From Burkholderia pseudomultivorans (GTDB lineage: Bacteria > Pseudomonadota > Gammaproteobacteria > Burkholderiales > Burkholderiaceae), in contig NZ_CP013377.1 of assembly GCF_001718415.1 (NCBI RefSeq), forward strand, positions 1,364,001 through 1,428,000: DNA of 64,000 bases. Direction: 5' to 3'. The notes below the pieces were generated by a model, which was not told the DNA's origin, searched no databases, and saw only the letters and a program-made list of their open reading frames with translations. Both the position numbers and the translations under genes were made by a program. This document shows positions 44,391 through 53,946 of this stretch, piece by piece; the stretch's first letter is position 1; each line of letters starts with the position of its first letter.

Positions 44391-45281
44391 ATGGGAATCT
44401 GCAACGGACGCACCGTCATCATCACCGGCGCGGGCGGCGGGCTCGGGCGCGAATACGCGCTCGCGTTCGCGGCCGAAGGCGCCGCGGTGGTCGTCAACGA
44501 CATCCGGCACGACGCGGCACAGGCCGTCTGCGACGAGATCGCCGAAAGAAGTGGAAGCGGCGGCGCTCGCGCGCTCGCCAATGCCGACGACATCACGCGT
44601 ATCGACACCGCGCAGCGGATCGTCGACGCCGCGCGCGAAGCGTTCGGCGACGTGCACGTGCTCGTCAACAACGCGGGCATCTGCCGCGACAGGATGTTCG
44701 CCAGCATGACCGAAGCGGACTGGGACGACGTGATGCGCGTGCATCTGCGCGGTCACTTCTGCCTGTCGAACGTGCTGGCGCGCGCGTGGCGCGACGCCGC
44801 GAAGGCCGGCGCGCCGGTCGATGCGCGGATCGTCAACACGAGCTCGGGCGCAGGCCTGCAAGGCTCGATCGGCCAGTCGAACTACGGCGCGGCGAAGGCC
44901 GGCATCGCGGCGCTGACGCTGATGCAGGCGGTCGAGCTGCAGCGCTACGGCGTGCGCGTGAATGCGCTCGCGCCGGCCGCACGCACGTCGATGACCGAGG
45001 GCGTGTTCGCCGACATGATGAAGAAGCCCGAGGACGGCGGCTTCGACTATTTCGATCCGGCCAATGTCGCGCCGCTGGTCGTCTGGCTCGGCAGCCCGTT
45101 GTCGGCGGATGTGACGGGCCAGGTGTTCGAGGTCGCGGGCGGCATGATCGCGGTCGCGGAAGGCTGGCGCACCGGCCCGAGCGTCGATCGCGGCGCGCGC
45201 TGGGCGCCTGCCGAGATCGGCCCGGCGGTCGCGCGCCTGCTGGGCGAGGCGCGTCCCGCGCAGCGCGTGTACGGGAGCTGA
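44391..45281 (+). CDS. SDR family oxidoreductase
   Basis: 296 residues. NAD site GAGGGLGREYALAFA, NNAG motif VLVNNAGICRDRMF, catalytic S-Y-K in NTSSGAGLQGS and NYGAAKAG. The long C-terminus (GEARPAQRVYGS) and the segment HLRGHFCLSN recall mycobacterial SDRs of the KstR2 steroid regulon. It probably oxidises or reduces a hydroxyacyl-CoA of the pathway. It is 34 bp after fadA6. Confidence 0.87.
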   Translation: MGICNGRTVIITGAGGGLGREYALAFAAEGAAVVVNDIRHDAAQAVCDEIAERSGSGGARALANADDITRIDTAQRIVDAAREAFGDVHVLVNNAGICRDRMFASMTEADWDDVMRVHLRGHFCLSNVLARAWRDAAKAGAPVDARIVNTSSGAGLQGSIGQSNYGAAKAGIAALTLMQAVELQRYGVRVNALAPAARTSMTEGVFADMMKKPEDGGFDYFDPANVAPLVVWLGSPLSADVTGQVFEVAGGMIAVAEGWRTGPSVDRGARWAPAEIGPAVARLLGEARPAQRVYGS

Positions 45282-45284
45282 CGG

Positions 45285-46541
45285 ATGGATCTGGCGCTCA
45301 CCGACGAACAGGCGATGATCCGCGATGCGGCGGCGGACGTGCTCGCCGAACGCAGCGCGTCCGCCGACGTGCGCCGCGCGATCGGGCAGTCGGCCGGCCG
45401 CGACGACGCGCTGTGGGCCGCGCTGTCCGGCGAACTCGGCTGGAACGCGCTCGCGCTGCCGGAGACGGCGGGCGGGATGGGGCTCGGCGCGGTCGAGCAG
45501 GTCGTGCTGATGGAACAGCTCGGCCGGCGCATTGCGTGCGTGCCGTATTTTTCGACCGCATGCGTCGCGGCGACCGCGCTGGCGGGCTGCACGACACCGG
45601 CGGCGCACGGCTGGCTCGCGAAGATCGCCGCCGGCGCGTGCAGCGCGACGCTCGCGCTGCCGCTCGACCTGCGGTTCGACGCCGCGCCCGCCGAATGGCC
45701 GCTGTCGATCGTCGCCGACGAAACGGCCGGCGGCTATGCGCTGTGCGGCGCGATGCCGCAGGTGATCGACGGCGCCCGCGCCGACCTGCTGCTGGTGCCG
45801 GCGCGGATCGCGAACGAAGGGCAGTCGATCGGCCTGTTCGCGCTCGACGCCGCGACGGCGCCGGGGCTGACCGTCACGCCGCTCGACACGCTCGACGCGA
45901 CGCGACCGATCGCGCGCATCGTGCTCGACGAGACGCGCGTGGGCCGCGACGCATTGCTCGCGAGCGGCGACGCGGCCCGCGTGCTCGATCGTGCCGCCTG
46001 GTTCGCGGCGCTCGCGCTGGCCGCCGAGCAGCTCGGCGGCGCGCAGCAATGCCTCGACCTGACGCTCGACTATACGGGCCAGCGCGTGCAGTTCGGCCGC
46101 GCGATCGCATCGTTCCAGGCCGTCAAGCATCGCTGCGCGCAGATGATGGTGCTGATCGAATCGGCGCGCTCGGCCGTGCTCGGCGCCGCGCATGCGTGGG
46201 ACGCGGAGCGCGGCGGCGCGATGCCGGGCGCCGCGTTGCGCGCCGACATTGCGGCCGCGAAGGCCGCCGCGAACGACGCGTATGCGTTCTGTGCGCAGGA
46301 AGCGATCCAGCTGCACGGCGGCGTCGGCTTCACGTGGGAATACGACCCGCATCTCTATTTCAAGCGTGCGCAGGCGTCGGGCGCGCAGTTCGGCAGCACG
46401 CCGCGACTGCTCGAATGGATCGCGCATTACGCGATCGACGGCGGCGCATCGGCGCGCGACGCGGACGCATTGCCGGTTGCGGCAGCGATTCCCGCGACGG
46501 CAGCGCGCCCGTCCGCCGCGCGCGCAGGAGCACTTCAATGA
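45285..46541 (+). CDS. acyl-CoA dehydrogenase family protein (small-subunit type)
   Basis: 418 residues. MDLALTDEQAMIRDAAADVL at the start and LHGGVGFTWEYDPHLYFKRA near the end, with the candidate catalytic Glu in FTWE. The middle carries long substitutions relative to homomeric enzymes. It is followed with a four-base overlap by a large-subunit-type gene, giving a second heteromeric pair in the cluster. Confidence 0.85.
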   Translation: MDLALTDEQAMIRDAAADVLAERSASADVRRAIGQSAGRDDALWAALSGELGWNALALPETAGGMGLGAVEQVVLMEQLGRRIACVPYFSTACVAATALAGCTTPAAHGWLAKIAAGACSATLALPLDLRFDAAPAEWPLSIVADETAGGYALCGAMPQVIDGARADLLLVPARIANEGQSIGLFALDAATAPGLTVTPLDTLDATRPIARIVLDETRVGRDALLASGDAARVLDRAAWFAALALAAEQLGGAQQCLDLTLDYTGQRVQFGRAIASFQAVKHRCAQMMVLIESARSAVLGAAHAWDAERGGAMPGAALRADIAAAKAAANDAYAFCAQEAIQLHGGVGFTWEYDPHLYFKRAQASGAQFGSTPRLLEWIAHYAIDGGASARDADALPVAAAIPATAARPSAARAGALQ

Positions 46542-47731
46542 ACAGCGCAACGCGCGAGCAGCAATTGCGGCACGAAGTCGCGGACTGGGTGCGCTCGCAC
46601 CTGAGCGGCGAATTCGCGTGCCTGAAATACCGCGGCGGCCCCGGCGACGAGGAAGCGTGGCCCGAACTGCGCAAGGCGTGGGAGCGGGAGATGGCGCAGG
46701 GCGGCTGGACCGGCCTCGGCTGGCCGGTCGAAGCGGGCGGACGCGGCTTGACGGTCGCCGAGCAGGTGATCTTCCACGAGGAATACGCGCGCGCCGGCGG
46801 GCCGGGGCGGATGGGCCACATCGGCGAAGGGCTGCTCGGGCCGACGCTCGTCGCCTGCGGCACCGACGACCAGCGCGCGCGCTTCCTGCCCGGCATCCTC
46901 GCCGGCACGCAGTTCTGGTGCCAGGGCTATTCGGAGCCGGGCGCCGGCTCCGATCTCGCCAATGTGCGCACGCGCGCCGAGCAGGGCGCGGACGGCACGT
47001 GGCGCGTGTACGGCCAGAAGGTATGGACGTCGCTCGCGCACGACTCCGACTGGATCTTCGTGCTGGCGCGCACCGACCCGACGTCGAGCGGCAACAAGGG
47101 GCTGTCGTTCCTGCTGATGCCGCTCGCCCAGCCGGGCGTCGAGATCCGGCCGATCCGGCAGCTCAACGGCGGCGCCGAATTCAACGAAGTGTTCTTCGAC
47201 GGTGCGCGCGCGGACGCGCGCGACCTCGTCGGCGCGCCGGGCGACGGCTGGCGGATCGCGATGACGCTGCTCGGTTTCGAGCGCGGCATGTCGACGCTCG
47301 GCCAGCAGATGCAGTTCGTGCGCGAACTCGAATGGGTGATCGACGTCGCGCGCGAATCGGGCGCGGACCGCGACCCGGTGCTGCGCCAGCGGATCGGCCG
47401 GGCCTGGGCCGGGCTGCGCGTGATGCGCTACAACGCGCTGCGGATGCTGTCCGGCGCCGACGACGCGGCCGGCGCGCCGCTGCGCCGCGAGGCGCTGATC
47501 TACAAGTACTACTGGTCGAACTGGCACCGCGACCTCGGCCAGCTCGCGATGGACGTGCTCGGGCCGCGCGCGAACGTGATCGATCCGGCCGACGAGAAGC
47601 TCACCCATCTGCAGCGCGTATTCCTGTTCTCCCGTGCGGACACGATCTACGCCGGCACCAACGAAATCCAGCTCAACATCATGGCCGAGCGCGGGCTCGG
47701 CATGCCCAGGGAACCGCGAGGCAACGCATGA
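46538..47731 (+). CDS. acyl-CoA dehydrogenase family protein (large-subunit type)
   Basis: 397 residues. GYSEPGAGSDLANVRTRAEQ, GQKVWTSLAHDSDW, LLMPLAQPGVEIRPIRQLNG and YAGTNEIQLNIMAERGLG are characteristic. Coupled to the small-subunit gene upstream and to ipdF downstream (both ATGA). It would act with the former in alpha-beta desaturation of a ring C/D-derived CoA ester. Confidence 0.87.
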   Translation: MNSATREQQLRHEVADWVRSHLSGEFACLKYRGGPGDEEAWPELRKAWEREMAQGGWTGLGWPVEAGGRGLTVAEQVIFHEEYARAGGPGRMGHIGEGLLGPTLVACGTDDQRARFLPGILAGTQFWCQGYSEPGAGSDLANVRTRAEQGADGTWRVYGQKVWTSLAHDSDWIFVLARTDPTSSGNKGLSFLLMPLAQPGVEIRPIRQLNGGAEFNEVFFDGARADARDLVGAPGDGWRIAMTLLGFERGMSTLGQQMQFVRELEWVIDVARESGADRDPVLRQRIGRAWAGLRVMRYNALRMLSGADDAAGAPLRREALIYKYYWSNWHRDLGQLAMDVLGPRANVIDPADEKLTHLQRVFLFSRADTIYAGTNEIQLNIMAERGLGMPREPRGNA

Positions 47732-48528
47732 CCGAACCCCAGATCCACAAAGCGCCCGCCTATGTGCCGGGCCATCAGCTGCTCGCCGGCAAGTCGGTGC
47801 TGATCACGGCTGCCGCCGGCGCCGGCATCGGCTTCGCGGCCGCGCGCCGCAGCGTCGAGGAAGGCTGCCGTGCGCTGTTCATCTCCGACATCCACGAGAA
47901 ACGCCTCGAACAGGCGGTCGATACGCTGCGCGCCGAAACGGGCCTGCAGCGGATCTACGGGCGGCTGTGCAACGTCGCGGTCGAGGACGAGGTGCAGGCG
48001 CTCGTCGCCGACGCGCAGGACCGGCTCGACGGCGTCGACGTGCTGATCAACAACGCCGGGCTCGGCGGATCGAAACGCATCGTCGAAATGGACGATGCCG
48101 AATGGTCGCGGGTGATCGACATTAGCCTCACCGGGACGTTCCGGATGACGCGCGCGATGCTGCCGCACATGCAGGCCCGCGGCCGCGGCGCGATCGTCAA
48201 CAACGCATCGGTGCTCGGCTGGCGCGCGCAGGCGGAACAGGCGCACTACGCGGCCGCGAAGGCGGGCGTGATGGCGCTCACGCGCTGCGCGGCGCTCGAG
48301 GCGTCGCCGTATGGCGTGCGCATCAACGCGGTCGCGCCGAGCATCGCAATGCACGATTTTCTGAAGAAGTCGGCGCCGGCCGACTTGCTGAATCAACTGG
48401 CGTCGCGCGAAGCCTTCGGGCGCGCCGCCGAAGTCTGGGAGGTCGCGAACGTGATGATGTTTCTTGCCAGCGATTACGCGTCGTACATGACTGGCGAAGT
48501 GCTGTCGGTCAGCAGCCAGCACGCATGA
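47728..48528 (+). CDS. ipdF: IpdF-like SDR oxidoreductase
   Basis: 266 residues. It matches mycobacterial IpdF by memory: GHQLLAGKSVLITAAAGAGI, NNASVLGWRAQ followed by HYAAAKAGVMALTRCAALEA, AVAPSIAMHDFL and [15 protein letters not shown]. Catalytic S-Y-K are intact. IpdF oxidises the 5-hydroxyl of the HIP-CoA derivative. The unusual AAAGAGIG nucleotide loop is as in IpdF. Coupled on both sides. Confidence 0.89.
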   Translation: MTEPQIHKAPAYVPGHQLLAGKSVLITAAAGAGIGFAAARRSVEEGCRALFISDIHEKRLEQAVDTLRAETGLQRIYGRLCNVAVEDEVQALVADAQDRLDGVDVLINNAGLGGSKRIVEMDDAEWSRVIDISLTGTFRMTRAMLPHMQARGRGAIVNNASVLGWRAQAEQAHYAAAKAGVMALTRCAALEASPYGVRINAVAPSIAMHDFLKKSAPADLLNQLASREAFGRAAEVWEVANVMMFLASDYASYMTGEVLSVSSQHA

Positions 48529-49013
48529 TGGAGACGACACTCGACCCCGTGCGGGCCACGCCCCGCGTGTTCGCGCATCCCGGCGAACTGGCCGCGGCCG
48601 TCGGCGAAACGCTCGGCGCGAGCGCGTGGCTCGCGATCGACCAGCTCCGCATCGACGGCTTCGCCGATGCGACCGGCGACCACCAGTGGGTGCACGTCGA
48701 TCCGGTTCGCGCAAAGGACGGCCCGTTCGGCGCGTGCATCGCGCACGGCTACCTGACGCTGGCGCTCGTCAACCATTTCCTGCCGCAGATCGTGCGCATC
48801 GACGGCGCGCGGCTCGGCCTCAACTACGGCTGCGACCGGATCCGCTTCCCAGCGCCCGTGAAGGTCGGCGCGCGCGTGCGCGGCGTCGGCGCGCTGCTGC
48901 GCGTCGAGCCGCTCGACGGCGGCGTGCAGGCGTGGGTTCGCGTGAGCGTCGAGATCGAAGGTGAAGCCAAGCCCGGCTGCGTCGCCGACACGATCAGCCG
49001 TTACTACTTCTAG
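48525..49013 (+). CDS. MaoC family (hot-dog) dehydratase
   Basis: 162 residues. Hydratase motif with D and [21 protein letters not shown] followed by [12 protein letters not shown], the R-specific enoyl-CoA hydratase 2 pattern. It should hydrate an enoyl-CoA of the pathway. Start at ATG 48525 overlapping the ipdF stop; ATG 48528 follows. It ends 13 bp before the thiolase start. Confidence 0.86.
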   Translation: MMETTLDPVRATPRVFAHPGELAAAVGETLGASAWLAIDQLRIDGFADATGDHQWVHVDPVRAKDGPFGACIAHGYLTLALVNHFLPQIVRIDGARLGLNYGCDRIRFPAPVKVGARVRGVGALLRVEPLDGGVQAWVRVSVEIEGEAKPGCVADTISRYYF

Positions 49014-49026
49014 GGTCTGCATACAT

Positions 49027-50232
49027 ATGGAAGACGCAGTCATCGTTTCCGTCGCGCGCACGCCGATCGGCAAGGCGTTTCGCGGCCTGTTCAACGACAC
49101 CGAGGCGCCCGCGCTCGGCGGCCACGTGGTGCGCGCCGCGCTCGAACGCGCGGGCGTCGCGCCGGCCGAGGTCGACGACGTGCTGATCGGCTGCGCCGCG
49201 CAGCAGGGCACGCAGGGCTACAACATCGGCCGCCTGTCGGCCGCGGCGGCCGGCCTGCCGGCGTCGGTGCCGGGCATGGCGATCGACCGGATGTGCTCGT
49301 CGGGGCTGATGTCGATCGCGAGCGCCGCGCGCAGCGTCGGCGCAGGCGATGCGCGGATCGTCGTGGCGGGCGGCGTCGAGTCGATCTCGCTGACGCAGAA
49401 CAAGCACAAGAACGCGTACCGCGCGCGTTCGCAGGCGGTGCTCGACCATCAGCCGGCCGCGTACATCGCGATGATGGAAACGGCCGAGATCGTGTCGCGC
49501 CGTTACGGGATCTCGCGCGCGGCGCAGGACGCATTCGCGCTGCAGAGCCATCGGCGCACGGCCGACGCCCAGGCAGCCGGCCGCTTCGACGCGGAGATCG
49601 CGCCGCTCGACGTGCGGCGCGCGCTGTTCGACAAGGAAGGCAACGCGACCGGTCACGAGGAGCTGCGCGCCGCGCGCGACGAAGGCGTGCGTGCGGATAC
49701 GACCGCCGAGCGGCTGGCGGGGCTGAAGCCGTCGTGGAGCGGCGGCAGCTTCGTCGAGCAGGGCGAGTTCGTGACGGCCGGCAATGCGTCGCAACTGTCG
49801 GACGGCGCGGCGGCCGTGGTCGTGATGTCGCGCACCGAGGCGAAGCGTCGCGGGCTGACGCCGCTCGGCGCGTTTCGCGGGCTCGCGGTCGCAGGCTGCG
49901 AGCCGGACGAGATGGGCATCGGCCCCGTGTTCGCGATCCCGAAGCTGTTGGCGCGTTTCGGGATGACGGTGGCCGACGTCGGGCTGTGGGAGCTGAACGA
50001 GGCGTTCGCGTGCCAGGCGCTGTATTGCCGCGACACCCTGGGCATTCCCGACGACCGGCTGAACGTCGACGGCGGCGCGATCGCGCTCGGCCATCCGTTC
50101 GGGATGTCGGGCACGCGCATGACGATGCACGCGCTGCTCGAAGGCGCGCGCCGCGGCGTCCGGCATGCGGTCGTCACGATGTGCATCGGCGGCGGGATGG
50201 GCGCTGCTGCGTTGTTTGAAGTAGGCGAGTAG
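49027..50232 (+). CDS. acetyl-CoA acetyltransferase/thiolase family protein
   Basis: 401 residues. Nucleophile C90 in [10 protein letters not shown], His in [14 protein letters not shown] and the second Cys in [15 protein letters not shown]. It differs from FadA6 in its middle and resembles degradative thiolases of the FadA5/FadA2 kind. It probably performs another thiolytic cleavage in ring C/D or side-chain breakdown. The ATG follows CATACAT without a strong Shine-Dalgarno; the frame start at 48961 overlaps maoC and is rejected. Confidence 0.87.
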   Translation: MEDAVIVSVARTPIGKAFRGLFNDTEAPALGGHVVRAALERAGVAPAEVDDVLIGCAAQQGTQGYNIGRLSAAAAGLPASVPGMAIDRMCSSGLMSIASAARSVGAGDARIVVAGGVESISLTQNKHKNAYRARSQAVLDHQPAAYIAMMETAEIVSRRYGISRAAQDAFALQSHRRTADAQAAGRFDAEIAPLDVRRALFDKEGNATGHEELRAARDEGVRADTTAERLAGLKPSWSGGSFVEQGEFVTAGNASQLSDGAAAVVVMSRTEAKRRGLTPLGAFRGLAVAGCEPDEMGIGPVFAIPKLLARFGMTVADVGLWELNEAFACQALYCRDTLGIPDDRLNVDGGAIALGHPFGMSGTRMTMHALLEGARRGVRHAVVTMCIGGGMGAAALFEVGE

Positions 50233-50294
50233 CGGTAGCGGTGCAGAACGATTCGAGGCTGCGGCGACGACCGACGGCCCGGAGACTGGCATGG

Positions 50295-50385
50295 GACCCG
50301 GACAAGCGCTGAAGCGCCCGGTCGGGTCGACAGCCTTGCATGGGGCACGAGTAAGCGCTAAAGCGCTAACTCGTGCCGACAGGAG
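50295..50385 (+). repeat. two-unit hairpin repeat in the leader of the BNR-repeat gene
   Basis: Hairpins at 50295-50328 and 50344-50377 with the same centre (AGCGCTNAAGCGC) and linker (CGACAGCCTTGCATGGGG) as the array at 22221. The second hairpin has fully changed but compensated outer arms (GGCACGAGT with ACTCGTGCC) and keeps the A-A mismatch. It runs into CGACAGGAGACAAGC, the ribosome binding site, as at hsaA. Confidence 0.8.
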
Positions 50386-50392
50386 ACAAGCG

Positions 50393-51352
50393 ATGAAACG
50401 AACTTTGCCCGGACTCGCGATGTCGGCGCTCGTGCTCGGCGCCGCACTGTTCGCGTTTTCGCCGCGCCCGCTGCCGGCGTTCCCGGTCACCGCGATCCAC
50501 GCGGACCGCCTGCAGATCAACGGCCTAGCGAAGGCCGGAAGCCGCATCGTCGCGGTCGGCGAGCGCGGCGTGATCCTGCTGAGCGACGACGCGGGACGCC
50601 GCTGGCGGCCGGCCTCGGTCACGCCCGAGCAGGCATCGACGCTCACGCAGGTGCGCTTCGTCACGCCGACGCTCGGGATCGCGGTCGGTCACGACGGCCG
50701 GATCGTGCGCAGCGACGATGCGGGCCTGCACTGGAGGGAGGTGCATGTCGATCGCGAGCATTCCGATCCGCTGCTGTCGATCTGGGGCACGGCCGGCGGC
50801 CCGCTGTTCGCGGCCGGCAGCTTCGGCCAGCTGCTGCGCTCGGACGACGCAGGCCTCACCTGGCAGAAGATCGGGACGCCGGCCGGCGACCGTCACCTGA
50901 ACGCGATCGTCGGCGACGGCCGCGGCACGCTGCTGATCGTCGGCGAAAGCGGCACGCTGCTGCGCTCGACCGACAACGGCGTCAGCTGGGACAAGCTGCC
51001 GTCGCCGTACGAAGGCTCGCTGTTCGGCGCGCTGATGCTCGCGAACGGCGACTGGGTCGCGTACGGGATGCGTGGCAACGTGCTGCGCAGCACCGATCGC
51101 GGCACGACCTGGACGCATGTCGACAGCCACGTGCCCGTGTCGTATTTCGGTGCGACCCAGCTCAGCGACGGCGAGCTCGTGCTGGTCGGCCAGGGCGGCG
51201 CGATCGTCGCGTCGCGCGACGGCGGCCTGAGCTTCGACGTGCGCAAGCTCGGCGGCGTGCAGAGCCTCGCGGCCGTGCTCGACATGGGGCACGGCACGCT
51301 GCTGCTCGGCGGCGAGGCCGGCATTGCGCCGCTCGCGGCGTCGCCGTCCTGA
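50393..51352 (+). CDS. YCF48-like BNR/Asp-box repeat protein
   Basis: 319 residues with an N-terminal signal or anchor (LAMSALVLGAALFAF). Six Asp-box units are spaced through the protein (SDDAGRRW, SDDAGLHW, SDDAGLTW, STDNGVSW, STDRGTTW, SRDGGLSF), indicating a beta-propeller. Genes of this kind often sit beside an MMPL/RND transporter in clusters for hydrophobic compounds, as here (61 bp), so the product may assist transport in the periplasm. The role is inferred. ATG 50393 follows AGGAG. Confidence 0.82.
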   Translation: MKRTLPGLAMSALVLGAALFAFSPRPLPAFPVTAIHADRLQINGLAKAGSRIVAVGERGVILLSDDAGRRWRPASVTPEQASTLTQVRFVTPTLGIAVGHDGRIVRSDDAGLHWREVHVDREHSDPLLSIWGTAGGPLFAAGSFGQLLRSDDAGLTWQKIGTPAGDRHLNAIVGDGRGTLLIVGESGTLLRSTDNGVSWDKLPSPYEGSLFGALMLANGDWVAYGMRGNVLRSTDRGTTWTHVDSHVPVSYFGATQLSDGELVLVGQGGAIVASRDGGLSFDVRKLGGVQSLAAVLDMGHGTLLLGGEAGIAPLAASPS

Positions 51353-51413
51353 CGCGCGCCCGCAGCCGTTTCCGTTCGCTTCGCTTCGCCCGTCCGTATC
51401 GACCGAGAAATCC

Positions 51414-53876
51414 ATGAACGACCTGTCACGCCCCACCGAAGCCGTTCCCGCGTCGCGCCTCGCCGCGTTCGTCGAGCGCTGCGCCGACACGATCATCCGC
51501 CGGCGCCGGCCGCTGATGGTGTTCTGCATCGCCGTCACGCTCGCGCTCGGCCTGTCCGCGACGCGCCTGAAGCTCGATCCGGGCTTCAACAAGATGATCC
51601 CGATGCAGCACCCGTACATGCAGGTGCTCGAGCGCTACGCGGGTGCGTTTCCCGGCGCGAACACGATCCTCGTGAGCCTGCGCTGGAAAGGCGACGGCGA
51701 CATCTACAACCAGGCCTTCATGGACGCGCTGCGCCATGCGACCGACGACGTGTTCTTCATCCCCGGCGTGAACCGCTCGCGCGTGTTCTCGCTGTTTACG
51801 CCGAACGTCCATTACACCGAGGTGACCGAGGCCGGCTTTCGCGGCGACGTGGTCGTGCCGGGCCAGTTCTCCAGCGCGAATCCCGACGATCTCGCCAAGG
51901 TGCGCCGCAACGTCGCGCGTTCCGGGCAGATCGGACGGCTGGTCGGCAACGACCTGAAGTCGGCGCTGATCCGCGCGGAGCTGCGCGAGACCGATCCCGC
52001 GACCGGCAAGCGGCTCGACTACGGCGCGGTCGCGCGCCAGCTCGAGGAGATTCGCGCGCGATACGCGAAGCAGGGCATCGACGTGAACATCATCGGCTTC
52101 GCGAAGCTGGTCGGCGACGTCGAGTCGGGCATCGCCGGCGTGATGGCGTTTTTCGCACTGGCGTTCCTCGTCACGGCCGCGCTGCTGTTCATCTATACGC
52201 GTTCGCTGAAGACCACCGCGCTCGCGCTGCTGGTCGCGCTGCTGCCGGTCGTGTGGCTGCTCGGCGCGCTGCCGCTGCTCGGGCTCGGCATCGATCCGAT
52301 GTCGATCCTCGTGCCGTTCCTGATCTTCTCGATCGGCGTATCTCACGCGGTGCAGATGACCAATGCGTGGAAGCAGGCGCTGGTGCGCGGCGCGTCGTCG
52401 GTCGATGCCGCGCGCGACGCGTTCCGCAAGCTGTTCGTGCCGGGCACCGTCGCGCTGCTGACCAACGCGCTCGGCTTCATGGTGATCATGCGGATCAGGA
52501 TCGACATCGTGCGCGAACTCGGCATTACTGCGTGCCTCGGCGTGCTGCTGATGATCGTCACGAACAAGGTGTTCCTGCCGATCCTGCTGTCGTATACGCG
52601 CCTCGAACGCGGCACGCTGGCCCGCGCTCAGCGCACGGCGGCCGCGGGCGGCAGCCGGCTGTGGTCGGGCTTCGCGACGTTCGCGCGGCCGGCGCCGGCG
52701 CTTGGCGTGTTCGCGATCGCGATCGGGCTGCTCGCGTACGGCACGCTCGAATCGCGCAAGCTGGAGATCGGCGACATCGGCGCCGGCGCGCCCGAACTGC
52801 GCGCGAACTCGCGCTACAACATCGACAACGCGGCGATCACGCACCAGTACAACATCGGCGTGGACGTGCTGTCGGTGATCGTCGAGACGAGCGGCTTCGA
52901 CGACGCGTGCCTGCATTACCCGGTGATGGGCGCGATCGAGAAGTTCGAGATGTTCATGCGCGGCGTGTCGGGCGTGCAGTCGGTGACGAGCGTGTCGTCG
53001 CAGGGCAAGGTGTTCATCGCCGCGTTCAACGAGGGCAATCCGCGCTGGGCCGCGCTGCCGCAGTCGAGCGACGGGCTCACGCAGGGGGCCAACGCGTTCG
53101 ACCCGGACAACGGGATGAACACCGCGAACTGCAAGGCGATCCAGGTGCTGATCTACACGCAGAACCATGAAGGCACGACCATCGCGCACATCGTCGACGA
53201 GATCAAGCGCTTCGCGGCCGAGAACCCGACGCCGAACGTCGCGTTCCGGCTCGCGGGCGGCAACGTCGGCGTGATGGCCGCGACCAACGAGGCGGTCGGC
53301 GACGCGGAAGTCGCGATGCTGCTGTCGATCTTCGGTGCGATCGCGCTGCTGTGCGCGGTCACGTTCCGCTCGTGGCGCGCGGTGCTGTGCATCATCGTGC
53401 CGCTGACGCTCGTGTCGATCCTCTGCAACGCGGTGATGGCGCGGCTCGGCATCGGGCTGAAGGTCGCGACGCTGCCGGTGATCACGCTTGGCGTCGGGGT
53501 CGGCGTCGACTACGGGATCTACCTGTACGAGCGGCTGCAGCACGACATCCGTCACGGCGCGACGCTGCCGGACGCATTCGCCGACGCGATGCGCCAGCGC
53601 GGCACCGCGGCGCTGTTCACGGCCGTCACGATGTTCATCGGCGTCGGCACCTGGGCGTTCTCCGCGCTGAAGTTCCAGGTCGACATGGGCGTGCTGCTCG
53701 CGTTCATGTTCCTCGTGAACCTGTTCGGCGCGGTGTTCCTGCTGCCCGCGCTGGCCGCGTGGCTCGGCGTCGAGCGTGCCGAACGGCGCGCGCCGCAGCC
53801 GCAGCAGACGGCGCAGACGGCCGCGCCGTCGCTGAAGCCGGCGCGCGCGCTCGAACCCGGCAATCCGGTGCGCTGA
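51414..53876 (+). CDS. MMPL/RND-family transporter
   Basis: 820 residues. Two repeats of one helix, a large periplasmic loop and a bundle of helices: first helix near residues 30-50, helices at about 240-400, second loop to about 640, then a last bundle to 790. SIGVSHAVQMTNAW and GVGVDYGIYLYERLQHD are the paired central helices of the family. It probably moves a hydrophobic substrate, possibly steroid, with the BNR protein. Direction (uptake or efflux) cannot be told. Start ATG 51414 is after CCGAGAAATCC; the Gln/Ala-rich tail is cytoplasmic. Confidence 0.86.
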   Translation: MNDLSRPTEAVPASRLAAFVERCADTIIRRRRPLMVFCIAVTLALGLSATRLKLDPGFNKMIPMQHPYMQVLERYAGAFPGANTILVSLRWKGDGDIYNQAFMDALRHATDDVFFIPGVNRSRVFSLFTPNVHYTEVTEAGFRGDVVVPGQFSSANPDDLAKVRRNVARSGQIGRLVGNDLKSALIRAELRETDPATGKRLDYGAVARQLEEIRARYAKQGIDVNIIGFAKLVGDVESGIAGVMAFFALAFLVTAALLFIYTRSLKTTALALLVALLPVVWLLGALPLLGLGIDPMSILVPFLIFSIGVSHAVQMTNAWKQALVRGASSVDAARDAFRKLFVPGTVALLTNALGFMVIMRIRIDIVRELGITACLGVLLMIVTNKVFLPILLSYTRLERGTLARAQRTAAAGGSRLWSGFATFARPAPALGVFAIAIGLLAYGTLESRKLEIGDIGAGAPELRANSRYNIDNAAITHQYNIGVDVLSVIVETSGFDDACLHYPVMGAIEKFEMFMRGVSGVQSVTSVSSQGKVFIAAFNEGNPRWAALPQSSDGLTQGANAFDPDNGMNTANCKAIQVLIYTQNHEGTTIAHIVDEIKRFAAENPTPNVAFRLAGGNVGVMAATNEAVGDAEVAMLLSIFGAIALLCAVTFRSWRAVLCIIVPLTLVSILCNAVMARLGIGLKVATLPVITLGVGVGVDYGIYLYERLQHDIRHGATLPDAFADAMRQRGTAALFTAVTMFIGVGTWAFSALKFQVDMGVLLAFMFLVNLFGAVFLLPALAAWLGVERAERRAPQPQQTAQTAAPSLKPARALEPGNPVR

Positions 53877-53946
53877 AGCCGCGCGTCCCGATCACCCGAG
53901 CGCGCGGCGGGCCGCCGCGCGCGCTGAAAATGAGGAGTCAACCCGC

